Translations under genes and position numbers: made by a program
The notes under the pieces: model-generated
Seen by the model: the letters and a program-made list of their open reading frames with translations, nothing else
Database searches by the model: none
Told to the model about the DNA's origin: nothing
Part shown: one piece after another, positions 49,429 to 58,856 of the stretch
Layout: the number at the start of each line of letters is the position of its first letter
How positions within the stretch are numbered: the stretch's first letter is position 1
Source of the DNA: Stenotrophomonas lactitubi
GTDB taxonomy: Bacteria; Pseudomonadota; Gammaproteobacteria; Xanthomonadales; Xanthomonadaceae
Direction: 5' to 3'
DNA: 64,000 nucleotides
Assembly: GCF_002803515.1 (NCBI RefSeq)
Contig: NZ_PHQX01000001.1
Coordinates: forward strand, 310,001 to 374,000

Positions 49429-49505
49429 GGAGCGGTAGTTCAGCTGGTTAGAATGCTGGCCTGTCACGCCGGAGGTCGCGGGTTCGAGTCCCGTCCGCTC
49501 CGCCA
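49429..49505 (+). tRNA. tRNA-Asp (GTC), copy 3
   Basis: Identical to copies 1 and 2. TATACT at 49399-49404 is a plausible -10, suggesting its own promoter. Confidence 0.95.
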
Positions 49506-49511
49506 ACTCTA

Positions 49512-49542
49512 AGAGCCCTCGACGCAAGTCGGGGGCTTTTTC
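49512..49542 (+). terminator. Terminator after tRNA-Asp copy 3
   Basis: GAGCCCTCGAC, loop GCAA, GTCGGGGGCTTTTTC. Confidence 0.8.
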
Positions 49543-49689
49543 TTTGCGTCGTTTTCATCGTTTGATGCGCGCGATCGTGTCGATCGCCTGGCCAGGATGG
49601 CGGCAGGCCCCGTCGGCACTGCTTTTGGTCCACGCCGCGAAGCGGGTTACACTGCCGGGCTCGCCAATCAAGCCTTGTGATTCCTCACC

Positions 49690-51645
49690 ATGCTGCAGAA
49701 ACTCCGCGACAAGACCTCAGGCTGGATCGTTACCGTGATCCTGGGGCTGCTGATGATTCCGTTCCTGTTCGTCATCGACAACAGCTACCTCGGTGGCGTC
49801 GGCGCACAGAACGTCGCCAAGGTTTCGGCACCGCCGACCTGGTGGCGCTCGGCACCGTCCTGGTGGCCGGTGCGCATGATGTGGCAGCACCATGAGATCA
49901 GCGCACAGGATTTCCGCACCCGTTTCGAGCAGGAACGCATGCGCGAACGCCAGCAGCAGGGCGAGAACTTCGACCCGCGCGCGTTCGAAAGCACCGAGAA
50001 CAAGCTGGCCGTGCTCGATCAGTTGATCGACGAGCAGGTCGTGCGCCTGGTCGGTGAGCAGGCCGGTGTCGTGATTGGCGACGGCGCTGTGCGCGAATAC
50101 ATCACCACCATCCCGGGCTTCCTGGGCGCCGATGGCAAGTTCAGCGAGAGCAATTACCGTCTGGCCCTGGCCGGTGGCAATCCGCCGCGCACGCCGACCC
50201 AGTTCCAGGAACTGGTACGTGAGAGCCTGCAGCAGTCGGTGATCCCGTCGGGCCTGCAGAACTCCGGCTTTGTCACCCAGGCCGAGACCGAGCGTCTGTT
50301 GAAGCTGCTGGGCGAAACCCGCGATGTGGAACTGGCCGCGCTGCCGGAAGTTCCGGTTGATACCGCGCCGGTGACCGACGCGCAGATCAAGCAGTGGTAC
50401 GACAGCCATGGCAAGGATTTCCGCCAGGCCGAATCGGTGTCGCTGGAATACGTCGAGCTCAATGGTGCGAACCTGCCGGCGCCGACCGCGGCCGACGAGG
50501 CGACCCTGCGCAAGCGCTATGAAGACGAGAAGGCCAAGTTCACCACGCCGGAACAGCGCCAGGCGGCGCATATCCTGATCACCGGCGACGGTGCTGAAGC
50601 CAAGGCCGCCAAGTTGGCTATCGAAGCAAAGGCGGCAGGTGCCGACTTTGCCGCGCTGGCCAAGGCGAACTCGGAAGATCCCGGTTCCAAGGCGCAGGGC
50701 GGTGACCTCGGTTGGGTGGAACGCGGCGCGATGGTCAAGCCGTTTGAAGACGCACTGTTTGGCGCCAAGGCCGGTGAAGTGATCGGCCCGGTCAAGACCG
50801 ACTTCGGCTTCCACATCATCAAGGTCGCTGCGGTTCGTGGCGGCCAGGGCAAGTCGTTTGAAGAAGTGCGTGACACCCTGGCAGCCGAGCAGCTGAAGGC
50901 CGACGGTGAGCGTGGCTTCAATGATCTGGCAGGCCGCCTGGTCGATGCCATCAACAAGAGCCCGAGCGACCTGGCCGCAGCCGCCAAGGACGTCGGCCTG
51001 CCGATGCAGACGCTGGGCCCGATCACCCGCACCACCGCCACCGGCATTGCCGCTGATCCGGCCGTGCTGCGTGCTGCCTTCTCCGACGTCCTGGTGCAGG
51101 ACGGTACCGCCAGCGATCCGATCGCCCTGGGTGGCAGCAGCAACCACAGCGTGGTGATCCGTGTTGCCGCGCATACCCCGGAGCAGGCGATGCCGCTGGA
51201 CAAGGCGCGTGAGCAGGTGATCGCCGCGATCCGTGCGGACCGTCAGCGCCAGGCCGGTGACAAGGCCGCTGATGCCCTGCTGGCCAAGCTGAAGGCGGGC
51301 GCGACCCTGCAGTCGCTGGCTGCCAGCGAGAAGCTGCAGCTGAGCCCGATGCCGGGCCTGCCGCGCAGCCAGCCGGTGCCGACCCCGGAGATCAACCGCG
51401 CGATCTTCAGCGCGCCGGTGCCGGCCGAAGGCAAGCCGAGCTACGGCAAGATCGACGTCAACGGCCATGCACTGGTCTTCGCGGTGAACAAGGTCAACCC
51501 GGGCGACATCAAGGAAGTGACCGCCGAGCAGCAGAAGCAGCTGAAGGACCAGCTGAGCCAGATCGACGGCATGGCTGCTGCCAAGGCGTACATCGACGCG
51601 ATGCGCAAGAGCTTCCTGGTGCAGACCACCGAAGCGAACCTGTAA
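49690..51645 (+). CDS. ppiD: Periplasmic folding chaperone PpiD (SurA-N/parvulin)
   Basis: A 651-residue inner-membrane-anchored chaperone near the Sec translocon. One membrane segment ([18 protein letters not shown], residues 12-29) precedes a SurA-like chaperone N-domain. The parvulin domain (about 290-385, [10 protein letters not shown], then [20 protein letters not shown]) and a second helical domain follow. E. coli PpiD has 623 residues. It follows hupB and tRNAs, as in the E. coli lon-hupB-ppiD order. Confidence 0.93.
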   Translation: MLQKLRDKTSGWIVTVILGLLMIPFLFVIDNSYLGGVGAQNVAKVSAPPTWWRSAPSWWPVRMMWQHHEISAQDFRTRFEQERMRERQQQGENFDPRAFESTENKLAVLDQLIDEQVVRLVGEQAGVVIGDGAVREYITTIPGFLGADGKFSESNYRLALAGGNPPRTPTQFQELVRESLQQSVIPSGLQNSGFVTQAETERLLKLLGETRDVELAALPEVPVDTAPVTDAQIKQWYDSHGKDFRQAESVSLEYVELNGANLPAPTAADEATLRKRYEDEKAKFTTPEQRQAAHILITGDGAEAKAAKLAIEAKAAGADFAALAKANSEDPGSKAQGGDLGWVERGAMVKPFEDALFGAKAGEVIGPVKTDFGFHIIKVAAVRGGQGKSFEEVRDTLAAEQLKADGERGFNDLAGRLVDAINKSPSDLAAAAKDVGLPMQTLGPITRTTATGIAADPAVLRAAFSDVLVQDGTASDPIALGGSSNHSVVIRVAAHTPEQAMPLDKAREQVIAAIRADRQRQAGDKAADALLAKLKAGATLQSLAASEKLQLSPMPGLPRSQPVPTPEINRAIFSAPVPAEGKPSYGKIDVNGHALVFAVNKVNPGDIKEVTAEQQKQLKDQLSQIDGMAAAKAYIDAMRKSFLVQTTEANL

Positions 51646-51665
51646 GCCTCTGGCGAGCAGGAACG

Positions 51666-51697
51666 AAAAAGGCCCGGCATTGCCGGGCCTTTTTTTG
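51666..51697 (+). terminator. Terminator after ppiD
   Basis: AAAAAGGCCCGGC, loop ATT, GCCGGGCCTTTTTTT. Confidence 0.9.
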
Positions 51698-51735
51698 TTG
51701 TCGCAACCACGATCAAACCGTGACCTGCGCGATGA

Positions 51736-51759
51736 GTGCCGACCAAGGTCGGCCGCTAC
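51736..51759 (-). repeat. SMAG-type repeat
   Basis: Reads GTAGCGGCCGACCTTGGTCG and on to GCAC on the - strand, near the ppiD terminator. Confidence 0.7.
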
Positions 51760-51830
51760 CAGAAGCGAAGCGACCTGCTCCTGCCCCTGCTCTTCATCTT
51801 CTAATCCGTGGGTGCCGCCAGAATTTGTCC

Positions 51831-51938
51831 GCGGCCGGGCAGGTGGGCTGCGCAGGGGCGTGAGCCGCATGGATGCGGCGACCGAGCTTACAGGGATGTA
51901 CTTGCAGCGGCCCCTGCGCAGCCCGCCTGCCCGGCCGC
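51831..51938. repeat. Long hairpin element B (29-bp arms, structured core)
   Basis: Arms 51831-51859 and 51910-51938 pair over 29 bases with one wobble. The 50-base loop includes GCCGCAT-GG-ATGCGGC. The loop aligns with the loop of the element at 27596-27701, but the arms are unrelated. It lies in the 365-base gap between ppiD and the lytic transglycosylase gene; no ORF is credible there. Confidence 0.8.
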
Positions 51939-52010
51939 ATACGAGCGATCCGGGCACCTGCGAGGGGCTCCGCCGTTGGCCGTGAACCGCGCGGCAGCGC
52001 CGCGCCGACC

Positions 52011-53213
52011 TCAGTCTTCGACGCGCAGTACCGCGCCTGGCTTCAGCACGCTGCTGCCGCTCAAGCCGTTCAGCGACAACAGTGCCTTCACCGGCATGCC
52101 GTAGCGACGGGCGATGGTCCAGGCCGATTCGCCGTTGCGCACGGTGTGGCGACGGTTGCGCGGGCGATCAGCAGCCGACGCGACCACCTTAGCCACCTGC
52201 GGGCTCGGCGCAGCGCTGGCGGTGCTGGCCAGTGCGGTGGCAACGGCCGTGCTGGCGATGTCGGCAACGTTCGCGTTGGACGCTGAGACCGGGGCCAGTA
52301 CGCGTGCCGTGCCCGACGGGCGGTTGCCGGCGGCCAGTGCCGGATTCAAGCGGGCGATCTTCGCCGGGTCCAGGGCGCGCTGGGCGGCCCACTGCTGGAC
52401 GCTGGTGCCTGCCGGCAGGGTGTGGTCCTTCAGCACCGGTACGGTGCGGTCCAGCGAGGCCATCACGCCCGGCTGGTCTTCCACGTCTTCCAGCACGCAG
52501 GCCAGGGCATGCAGCTTCTCGACGTAGGCGTGGGTGACCGGCGACAGACCGGGCAGGCCGGCCGGCTTGGCGTTCTGCGCGTTCATGCCGGCCTTGCGCA
52601 TGGACTGCAGCACGCGGTACTCGCCGGCGTTGTAGGCCATGGTGGCCAGGCGCCAGTCGCCACCGAACATGCCATGCAGGGTCTTCAGGTAGCGCACGGC
52701 GGCCTGGGTGGACTCCACTGCAGACAGCCGGCCGTCGTAGTTGTTGCTCATCGGCACGCGATGGTTGCGTGCGGTAGTGGCGATGAACTGCCACAGGCCG
52801 GTCGGGCCGCTGCCGTTGCGGGCATTGGGCCGGTAGCCGCTTTCGACGAAGGGAATCAGGGCGAATTCGGTGGGCAGGTTGGCTTTGCGCAGCTCTTCGA
52901 CCACATAGCCGAACAGCACCAGCGCGTCATCATCCTGGTTGGCCAGCCGCGAAGGGGCGTGGGCGAACTGCTTCTGCCAGCGCGGGCTGGTGGCCTCGGC
53001 GTCACAGGTGGGTTCGGCCAGGCCGTCGCGGAAGCTGGAGAAGATCTCCTGGCCGTTGCGGACCGATGCGGCCGGCAGCGTTGACGGATCCAGCGGCAGG
53101 GCCGAGGCGGCGGTCAGGTTCTGGCTGATGCCGGCGCCCAGCGATTGTGCGCCGGCAGTTCCGGCCAACCCCAGGACAAGGCCCAGGGCCAGCGGCAGAC
53201 TTCGGCGACTCAT
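52011..53213 (-). CDS. Membrane-bound lytic transglycosylase, MltD-like
   Basis: This 400-residue exported protein would cleave peptidoglycan glycan strands to anhydro-muropeptides. A signal peptide (ending AGTAGAQ) precedes a goose-lysozyme-like SLT domain. Its catalytic glutamate is in [19 protein letters not shown], with the family motifs GLWQFI and ATMAYNAGE. One C-terminal LysM domain follows ([20 protein letters not shown]). E. coli MltD has two LysM domains and a lipobox; no lipobox is visible here. Its start overlaps the gloB stop by four bases. mltD and gloB are also neighbours in E. coli. Confidence 0.9.
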   Translation of the reverse strand: MSRRSLPLALGLVLGLAGTAGAQSLGAGISQNLTAASALPLDPSTLPAASVRNGQEIFSSFRDGLAEPTCDAEATSPRWQKQFAHAPSRLANQDDDALVLFGYVVEELRKANLPTEFALIPFVESGYRPNARNGSGPTGLWQFIATTARNHRVPMSNNYDGRLSAVESTQAAVRYLKTLHGMFGGDWRLATMAYNAGEYRVLQSMRKAGMNAQNAKPAGLPGLSPVTHAYVEKLHALACVLEDVEDQPGVMASLDRTVPVLKDHTLPAGTSVQQWAAQRALDPAKIARLNPALAAGNRPSGTARVLAPVSASNANVADIASTAVATALASTASAAPSPQVAKVVASAADRPRNRRHTVRNGESAWTIARRYGMPVKALLSLNGLSGSSVLKPGAVLRVED

Positions 53214-53974
53214 GCGCGGAAGCCGTCTTTCCAGTGCCGGAGACCGGCCATGACGTCGACGTCGTCCACGACCTCGCGCCCCAGGTGCGCCGACACGGCC
53301 GCGCGGATGGGCGCAGTGTGGGTACGCAGGAACGGATTACAGGCAATTTCATCGGCCAGGGATACTGGCAGGGTGGAACGGTCATCGCGGCGCATGGCCA
53401 AAGCCTCCTCTTGGCGCTGCAACAAGGCAGCGTTGGCGGGGTCGACATGCCGCGCGAAGACGGCATTTGACACGGTGTACTCGTGAGCGCAACACAGCAG
53501 CAGTTGCGCGGGCAGGGCACCCAGCTTGCGCATCGATGCCAGCAGCTGGGACGGCGTACCTTCGAACAGGCGTCCACAGCCCAGGCTGAACAACGAATCT
53601 CCGCTGAAAAGCTGTTCAGCGGTGTGAAACGCGATGTGGCTGCGGGTGTGCCCGGGGACGGATAGTACGTGGAACATCTGGCCCAGTGCCTGAACACGTT
53701 CACCTTCGCCGACCCGCTCGGTGGCCATCGGGATGCGCTCTTCGACCGGTGCGACCACGCGCACGCCAGGGAAACGCGCCTGCAGCGCCGGCACGCCACC
53801 GATGTGATCGTCGTGATGATGGGTGAGCAGGATGGTGTCCACGCGCACGCCTTGGGCAGCCAGCGCCAGTACCGGCGCAGCGTCGCCGGGATCGACGACC
53901 ACGGCAGCACCGTCGTCGGCGATCAGCATCCAGATGTAATTGTCCGCAAATGCGGGCAGGGCAGTCAGTCGCAT
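53210..53974 (-). CDS. gloB: Hydroxyacylglutathione hydrolase (glyoxalase II)
   Basis: A 254-residue metallo-beta-lactamase-fold enzyme that hydrolyses S-lactoylglutathione to lactate and glutathione, completing methylglyoxal detoxification. The di-metal motif [10 protein letters not shown] is near residue 54, with further ligands in [12 protein letters not shown] and [13 protein letters not shown]. The C-terminal HAGH domain ends [11 protein letters not shown]. The ATG at 53974 starts [15 protein letters not shown]. It is divergent from the methyltransferase gene, with only 11 bases between the two start codons. Confidence 0.95.
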   Translation of the reverse strand: MRLTALPAFADNYIWMLIADDGAAVVVDPGDAAPVLALAAQGVRVDTILLTHHHDDHIGGVPALQARFPGVRVVAPVEERIPMATERVGEGERVQALGQMFHVLSVPGHTRSHIAFHTAEQLFSGDSLFSLGCGRLFEGTPSQLLASMRKLGALPAQLLLCCAHEYTVSNAVFARHVDPANAALLQRQEEALAMRRDDRSTLPVSLADEIACNPFLRTHTAPIRAAVSAHLGREVVDDVDVMAGLRHWKDGFRA

Positions 53975-53985
53975 AGAATTGGACC

Positions 53986-54630
53986 ATGCCCGCGCTGCAG
54001 AGCACCCGTCAAGCGAGCCAGGCCCCGTGGTTCGACAGCGAACCGGCGGAGGCCTTGCGCGTGCTCGAACGGCAACTGCTGCTGCCGCAGCTGTCGCTGC
54101 TGCCGGCCCGGCCCTGGTTGTGGATCGCCCCCAGCGCCGCTTGGCTGGCAGATGCGCAGCTGGGCGGGCGCGGCCTGCGCCTGCATCGCCAGGGCAGTGG
54201 TTACGCCGGCGATACCCGCTGCGCACTGCCGTTGCCGCTGCCCAACGAGAGCGTCAACGCCATCGTGCTGCAGCATGTGACCGTCGGTGATGCTGACCAT
54301 CTGCTGGACGAATGCGAACGCGTGTTGATGCCCGGCGGCCATCTGTGGCTGACCAGCCTCAATCCGTTCAGCCCGTTCCGCACCCGATGGCGCCAGCACG
54401 GGCTGGCGGTGCGCACGCCGCAGCGGATCCGCCAGCTACTTGAGCGCCATGGGCTGGAATGCGAGGACACGCGCTACCTGGGGCCGATGTGGCAGGGGGC
54501 CGGCAGCCGCCGTCGCGGCGGCTGGGCCCCCCTGCGCGCGGCCTGCCTGTTCCACGCTGAAAAACGCACGCTGGCCCTGCCCGGGCCGACCCCGTTGCCC
54601 GTGCGCTGGCACGGCACCGTTGCTACCTGA
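53986..54630 (+). CDS. Class I SAM-dependent methyltransferase (YafS-like)
   Basis: A 214-residue putative methyltransferase. The region [20 protein letters not shown] corresponds to motif II, and [20 protein letters not shown] to the post-II motif of the family. The usual glycine-rich motif I is weak. Order gloB-methyltransferase-rnhA-dnaQ is the same as E. coli gloB-yafS-rnhA-dnaQ, supporting a YafS-like protein. Substrate unknown. Confidence 0.82.
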   Translation: MPALQSTRQASQAPWFDSEPAEALRVLERQLLLPQLSLLPARPWLWIAPSAAWLADAQLGGRGLRLHRQGSGYAGDTRCALPLPLPNESVNAIVLQHVTVGDADHLLDECERVLMPGGHLWLTSLNPFSPFRTRWRQHGLAVRTPQRIRQLLERHGLECEDTRYLGPMWQGAGSRRRGGWAPLRAACLFHAEKRTLALPGPTPLPVRWHGTVAT

Positions 54631-54642
54631 TCTGGAGTTGTA

Positions 54643-55095
54643 TTGAAAACCATCGAAATCCACACCGACGGTTCCTGCCTCGGCAATCCCGGCCCCGGCG
54701 GCTGGGCGGCGCTGCTGCGCTACAAGGGGCACGAGCGCGAACTGAGCGGTGGTGAAGCGCATACCACCAACAATCGGATGGAGCTGATGGCGGCCATTTC
54801 CGGCCTGGAGTCGCTGACCGAGCCCTGCGAGATCGTCCTCTACACCGATTCGCAGTACGTACGGCAGGGCCTGACCCAGTGGCTGCCGGGCTGGATCCGC
54901 AAGAACTGGAAGACCGCCGGCGGTGATCCGGTGAAGAACCGTGAACTGTGGGAGCGCCTGCAGGCCGCCACGCTGCGGCACCAGATCGATTGGCGCTGGG
55001 TGAAAGGACACTCCGGCGACCCGGACAATGAACGCGTGGATACCCTGGCCCGCAACGCCGCGATCCAGATCCGCGACGGCAGCCCGGTAAACTGA
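54643..55095 (+). CDS. rnhA: Ribonuclease HI
   Basis: A 150-residue enzyme that degrades the RNA strand of RNA-DNA hybrids. The acidic active-site residues are in [33 protein letters not shown] and [17 protein letters not shown]. The start is TTG at 54643 behind TGGAG. The dnaQ start follows the stop within five bases. Confidence 0.96.
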   Translation: MKTIEIHTDGSCLGNPGPGGWAALLRYKGHERELSGGEAHTTNNRMELMAAISGLESLTEPCEIVLYTDSQYVRQGLTQWLPGWIRKNWKTAGGDPVKNRELWERLQAATLRHQIDWRWVKGHSGDPDNERVDTLARNAAIQIRDGSPVN

Positions 55096-55099
55096 GCCC

Positions 55100-55828
55100 A
55101 TGCGTCAGATCATCCTTGATACCGAAACCACCGGCCTGGAGTGGAAGAAGGGCAACCGCGTCGTCGAAATCGGCTGCGTCGAGTTGTTCAAGCGCCGCCC
55201 GACCGGCAACACCTATCACCAGTACCTGAAGCCCGACTGCGAATTCGAACAGGGCGCGCAGGAAGTCACCGGCCTGACCCTGGAATTCCTGGCAGACAAG
55301 CCGGAGTTTGCGCAGGTCGTGGAGGAGTTCCTGGCCTTCATCGATGGCGCCGAGCTGATCATCCACAACGCCGCGTTCGATCTGGGCTTCCTCGACAACG
55401 AGCTGTCCCTGCTCGGCGAGCAGTACGGGAAGATCACCGATCGCTGCACGGTGATCGATACCCTGGCGCTGGCGCGCGAGCGTTTCCCGGGGCAGCGCAA
55501 CTCGCTGGATGCGCTGTGCAAGCGGCTGGGCGTGGACAACTCGCACCGCGCCCTGCATGGCGGTCTGCTGGATGCGCAGATCCTGGGCGATGTGTACATC
55601 GCACTGACCTCGGGCCAGGAGGAGATCGGCTTCGGGCTGGGCGATGATGATGCCGGTGGCGCTGCGGCGCTGCAGGCGTTCGATGCATCCAAGCTGCTGC
55701 CGCGCCCGCGCGTGGTGGCTACGCCGTCGGAACAGGAAGCGCATGCGGCGCGTCTGGAGCGGCTGCGCAAGAAGGCCGGCCACGCGTTGTGGGACGGCCC
55801 GAAGGTGGAAGAGGCTGCGAGCGCGTAG
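55100..55828 (+). CDS. dnaQ: DNA polymerase III epsilon subunit (proofreading exonuclease)
   Basis: A 242-residue DEDDh 3'-5' exonuclease. Exo I is ILDTETTGLEW, Exo II is IIHNAAFDLGFL, and Exo III is NSHRALHGGLLDAQIL. The C-terminal stretch that docks the polymerase alpha subunit follows. It is directly downstream of rnhA on the same strand; E. coli has the same pair but divergent. Confidence 0.95.
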   Translation: MRQIILDTETTGLEWKKGNRVVEIGCVELFKRRPTGNTYHQYLKPDCEFEQGAQEVTGLTLEFLADKPEFAQVVEEFLAFIDGAELIIHNAAFDLGFLDNELSLLGEQYGKITDRCTVIDTLALARERFPGQRNSLDALCKRLGVDNSHRALHGGLLDAQILGDVYIALTSGQEEIGFGLGDDDAGGAAALQAFDASKLLPRPRVVATPSEQEAHAARLERLRKKAGHALWDGPKVEEAASA

Positions 55829-55874
55829 GCGACCGCGGCAGCTACGCATGGCGGGGGTGACAGGTGCGAAATGC

Positions 55875-55921
55875 AGCCACGCATGGCGTGGCTCTACTGT
55901 AGATCCACGCCATGCGTGGAT
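55875..55921. repeat. Two facing SMAG-type repeats
   Basis: Inverted units at 55875-55897 and 55899-55921 of GTAG-AxCCACGCCATGCGTGG type, sharing almost one continuous palindrome. Confidence 0.76.
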
Positions 55922-55929
55922 GGCGCTGG

Positions 55930-55968
55930 TCAGTGGCAGCGCACCAGGATCACCGTGATGTTGTCCGA
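55930..55968 (-). pseudogene. Duplicated 3' end of the PP2C phosphatase gene
   Basis: 39 bases matching 56100-56138 with one mismatch. On the - strand it encodes SDNITVILVRCH and stop, the last residues of the phosphatase gene, with no body attached. The preceding codons (AGAS) still resemble the gene. Confidence 0.85.
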
Positions 55969-56099
55969 TGACGCGCCAGCGCAATCGCGCTGCCGCCCCA
56001 CAATTTGCGTTGCAAATCGTGGGCCCCGTCTCACCAGCATCCATACCCCCGCCGCTTCGCGGCCGCCCCCTGACTCAGGGGGCTTCCCTCCAGCCGGCT
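55969..56099 (-). repeat. 131-nt structured element Y (between PP2C gene end and its duplicate)
   Basis: Homologous on the - strand to 41323-41452. Hairpin 1 is GCCCCCTG-AGT-CAGGGGGC. Hairpin 2 is CCCACGATTTGC-AAC-GCAAATTGTGGG, 12 pairs with one wobble. Its stem differs in sequence from element X but holds the same place. Its 5' edge abuts the phosphatase stop codon. Confidence 0.75.
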
Positions 56100-56804
56100 T
56101 CAGTGGCAGCGCACCAGGATCACGGTGATGTTGTCCGAGCCGCCGCCGTCGAGGGCGGTGGCGACCAGGCTGTCCACGCATTCCTGCGCGCTGGCATCGT
56201 CGAAGGCGAGGGTGCGGGCGATGCCGCGATCATCCACTTCCTCGGTCAGGCCATCACTGCACAGCAGCAACTGCATGCCCGGGCGCAGCTCGCCGCTGGT
56301 GGTTGCCACGTTCAGGTGTGCCGGGTCGGTGACGCCCAGTGCCTGGGTGACCACGTTGCGGTGCGGATGGGCGCGCGCCTGCTCGGCGGTCAGGTTGCCC
56401 TGCGCGACCAGTTCCTGCACCACGCTGTGGTCCTGGCTGAGCTGGGCAAGCTGGCCATCGCGCCACAGATAGGCGCGGCTGTCGCCGACCCAGGCCACTT
56501 CGTAGCGGTTGCCCTGCACCCGTGCAGCGACCACGGTGGTGCCCATCGGCAGGCTGTCGTTGCGCCGGCGCGAGGCACGGATGATCTCTTCGTCGGCCGT
56601 GCGGATCGCCTGCGCCAACGGCGCGCCACGGCGGATCTCGCGGACGATGGTCTCGCGCGCCAGTGCGCTGGCCACTTCGCCGCAGGCGTGCCCGCCCATG
56701 CCGTCGGCCACCAGCCACAGGGCCAGCTCGCCGTCACCGTAATAGGTGTCCTCGTTGAGCTCGCGGCGCAGGCCGGGGTGGGTGAGATGTCCGAATTCGA
56801 TCAT
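56100..56804 (-). CDS. PP2C-family serine/threonine protein phosphatase
   Basis: A 234-residue cytoplasmic metal-dependent phosphatase. The metal motifs are in order: LNEDTYYGDGELALWLVADG near residue 16, GMGGHACGEVAS, WVGDSRAYLW near 106, and GGGSDNITVILV at the C-terminus. This architecture matches stand-alone bacterial PP2C (PppA/Stp type). No kinase or FHA partner is adjacent. Its 3' end has been duplicated beyond the element at 55969-56099. Confidence 0.92.
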   Translation of the reverse strand: MIEFGHLTHPGLRRELNEDTYYGDGELALWLVADGMGGHACGEVASALARETIVREIRRGAPLAQAIRTADEEIIRASRRRNDSLPMGTTVVAARVQGNRYEVAWVGDSRAYLWRDGQLAQLSQDHSVVQELVAQGNLTAEQARAHPHRNVVTQALGVTDPAHLNVATTSGELRPGMQLLLCSDGLTEEVDDRGIARTLAFDDASAQECVDSLVATALDGGGSDNITVILVRCH

Positions 56805-56972
56805 GGTGGCTGCTGGGGACGGGGTAATGCCGGGGAGAACGGCATCATCACGGCCAAGCGGACATCCGGCAAGCCATGCAGTCAGGAAAATTTCACTTCG
56901 CGGGCCACAATGACTTGTCGTCAGCCGCGCTTCCTCGTATGATGCGCGTCCCCGGTTCGCCGGGGAACATCT

Positions 56973-57063
56973 GGAGAGGTGGCAGAGCGGTTGAATGTAC
57001 CTGACTCGAAATCAGGCAGGCGTTTATAGCGCCTCGGGGGTTCGAATCCCCCCCTCTCCGCCA
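56973..57063 (+). tRNA. tRNA-Ser (CGA)
   Basis: 91 nt with encoded CCA and a long variable arm (AGGCGTTTATAGCGCCT). The acceptor GGAGAGG pairs with CCTCTCC. The anticodon loop CTCGAAA gives CGA. Confidence 0.95.
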
Positions 57064-57114
57064 GATAAAAAGAAAAGGGCTGCCGAAAGGCAGCCCTTTT
57101 CTTTTTATCTGGCG
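57059..57114 (+). terminator. 26-bp perfect hairpin overlapping the tRNA-Ser 3' end
   Basis: Arms 57059-57084 and 57089-57114 pair without mismatch around loop GAAA. The left arm includes the tRNA discriminator base and CCA. The central part (AAAAGGGCTGCC/GGCAGCCCTTTT) alone would terminate transcription; the extra outer pairs reach into the tRNA. Confidence 0.85.
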
Positions 57115-57210
57115 CGGGGATGCGAAGTGCGCTTTGCGCGCTTCGCCCCATGCGTTGCTGCGCAACGAATGAGCCCCTCCCTTTGCCGGCCTCTCCCCGC
57201 GGATGCTTCA

Positions 57211-57233
57211 GTAGATCCACGCCATGCGTGGAT
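57211..57233 (+). repeat. SMAG-type repeat
   Basis: GTAGATCCACGCCATGCGTG(GAT), ahead of the DUF6165-like gene. Confidence 0.72.
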
Positions 57234-57286
57234 GCCGTTCGCATGCCGCGGGTTACCATGTGCGCATCATTTGCTGGAGCGCCCCC

Positions 57287-57691
57287 ATGACCGCTGAAAT
57301 CCTCGTCCCCGTTTCATTCGGCGAGCTGCTGGACAAGATCTCGATCCTGCAGATCAAGTCCGAGCGCATCAGTGACGAAGGCAAGCTGGCCAACGTACGC
57401 AAGGAGCTGTCCGCGCTGGAAACCACCTGGATGGCGCACCCGGCGGCAGTGAAGGACATCGCCAAGCTGCGTGCCGAGCTGAAGGCGGTCAACGAGCAGC
57501 TGTGGGAGATCGAGGACGACATCCGCCTGAAGGACAAGGCGCAGGCCTTCGATCAGGGGTTCATCGACCTGGCGCGCAGCGTGTACCTGCGCAACGACGA
57601 ACGCGCGCGGATCAAGAAGGCGATCAACCTGGCGCTGGGCTCGGCCTATGTGGAAGAGAAGTCCTACCAGGACTACACGCAGCGCGCGTAA
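57287..57691 (+). CDS. DUF6165-like hypothetical protein
   Basis: A 134-residue protein, mainly helical, with heptad-like stretches (LLDKISILQIKSERISDEGK and AKLRAELKAVNEQLWEIEDD) suggesting a coiled coil. It resembles the DUF6165 family, which is often found near LPS or glycan synthesis genes, as here. The ATG at 57287 has TGGAG upstream. Function unknown. Confidence 0.72.
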   Translation: MTAEILVPVSFGELLDKISILQIKSERISDEGKLANVRKELSALETTWMAHPAAVKDIAKLRAELKAVNEQLWEIEDDIRLKDKAQAFDQGFIDLARSVYLRNDERARIKKAINLALGSAYVEEKSYQDYTQRA

Positions 57692-57707
57692 TCCCAGGCA
57701 GCCCGAT

Positions 57708-57776
57708 GCAATGGATCCAAGCCATGCGTGGATGCAGCCGCCGGGCTGCGGGACGGTGCGGACCAAGGTCCGCACC
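57708..57776. repeat. Degenerate SMAG-type palindromes
   Basis: ATGGATCCAAGCCATGCGTG(GAT) and GGTGCGGACCAAGGTCCGCACC, without a clear GTAG end. They separate convergent genes. Confidence 0.5.
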
Positions 57777-57809
57777 AATCAGATCCCGCTCAGCCGTTCG
57801 GTCCGTCAC

Positions 57810-58856
57810 TCAGCCCAGGTGGTCGGCCACGTAGCGCTCGAACGCAGCAATGCCGTCCTCGACGGTGATCAGTTCCATCACGTCGTCGAATTCGATCTTG
57901 GTGCCCCACTTGAGGTCGGCGGCCTGCTTGCCCAGGTACTTGCGCGCCGCGTCGTCGTAGCGGTCCGCGCAGTAGCGGCGGTCCGAGTACGGGCCGCTGC
58001 GGTTCGGGTTGCTGGCCGCATGCAGGCCCAGCACCTTGGCGCCCATGGCATTGGCGATGTGCATCGGACCGGAGTCCGGCGTCATCACCAGGTTGGCGCG
58101 GGCCAGCAATGCCGGCAACTGCTTCAGCGTGTCCTTGCCGACCAGATCCAGCGCCGGAACATCCAACTGGGCCAGGATGGCGTCGGCCATGCTGCGCTCC
58201 AGTTCGCTGCGACCACCGCACAGCACGATCCGCCAACCGCGCGTGACGGCATGGTTGGCGACCTCGGCATAGCGGTCGGCGTACCAGTTGCGGCGCACGT
58301 GGCTGGAGCAGGGCGAGATCATCAGCACCGGCCTGCCATCGTCCTGCCATTGCGCAGCGGCCCAGTCATAGGCGGCCTGCGGCACGGCCAGATCCCAGCT
58401 GACGTCGGTCTGGCGCAGGCCCAGCGGCTCGCAGAAGCTGCCGATGGCATCGAGCACATGGATGCCCGGGCGATCAGCGATGCGTTCGTTGATGAAGAGG
58501 CCGTGCAGGTCCTTGGAGCGGCTGCGGTCGTAACCGATGCGGCGCTCGGCGGGAATGAAGGCGGACAGCACGTTCGCGCGGAACGCCACCTGCATCTGCA
58601 GCAGCGCCTCGAAACGTCCGGGCGGCAGCTGCTTGCGCAGTTCCTTCACCCCGGCCATGCCGGTCTTCTTGTCGTAGGCATGGAAGGTGACGCCCGGCAG
58701 GCCATCAAGCAGCTTCTGCCCGACCTTGTCGATGATCCAGTGGATCGGCGTGTCCGGGCGCGCGGCCTGCAGGGTGCGCACCAGCGGCACTACGTGGGTC
58801 ACATCGCCAAGAGCGGACAGGCGCAGAAGACACAAGGAGGAGGACGCTGATGCCAT
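57810..58856 (-). CDS. Glycosyltransferase family 9 (heptosyltransferase-like)
   Basis: A 348-residue GT-B enzyme of the ADP-heptose:LPS heptosyltransferase family. The N-terminus [20 protein letters not shown] is diagnostic, and the C-terminal nucleotide-site segment [20 protein letters not shown] confirms it. It probably adds a sugar to the LPS inner core; which heptose position is not clear. It starts seven bases inside the divergent Kdo-kinase gene start. Confidence 0.9.
   Translation of the reverse strand: MASASSSLCLLRLSALGDVTHVVPLVRTLQAARPDTPIHWIIDKVGQKLLDGLPGVTFHAYDKKTGMAGVKELRKQLPPGRFEALLQMQVAFRANVLSAFIPAERRIGYDRSRSKDLHGLFINERIADRPGIHVLDAIGSFCEPLGLRQTDVSWDLAVPQAAYDWAAAQWQDDGRPVLMISPCSSHVRRNWYADRYAEVANHAVTRGWRIVLCGGRSELERSMADAILAQLDVPALDLVGKDTLKQLPALLARANLVMTPDSGPMHIANAMGAKVLGLHAASNPNRSGPYSDRRYCADRYDDAARKYLGKQAADLKWGTKIEFDDVMELITVEDGIAAFERYVADHLG

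Noticed and set aside
49010..49633. Small - strand ORFs with the recurring GADGTRTRDLRRDRPAF or ERTGLEPATSGVTGQ sequence
   Set aside because: They are translations of the antisense strand of tRNA-Asp, a well-known spurious prediction.
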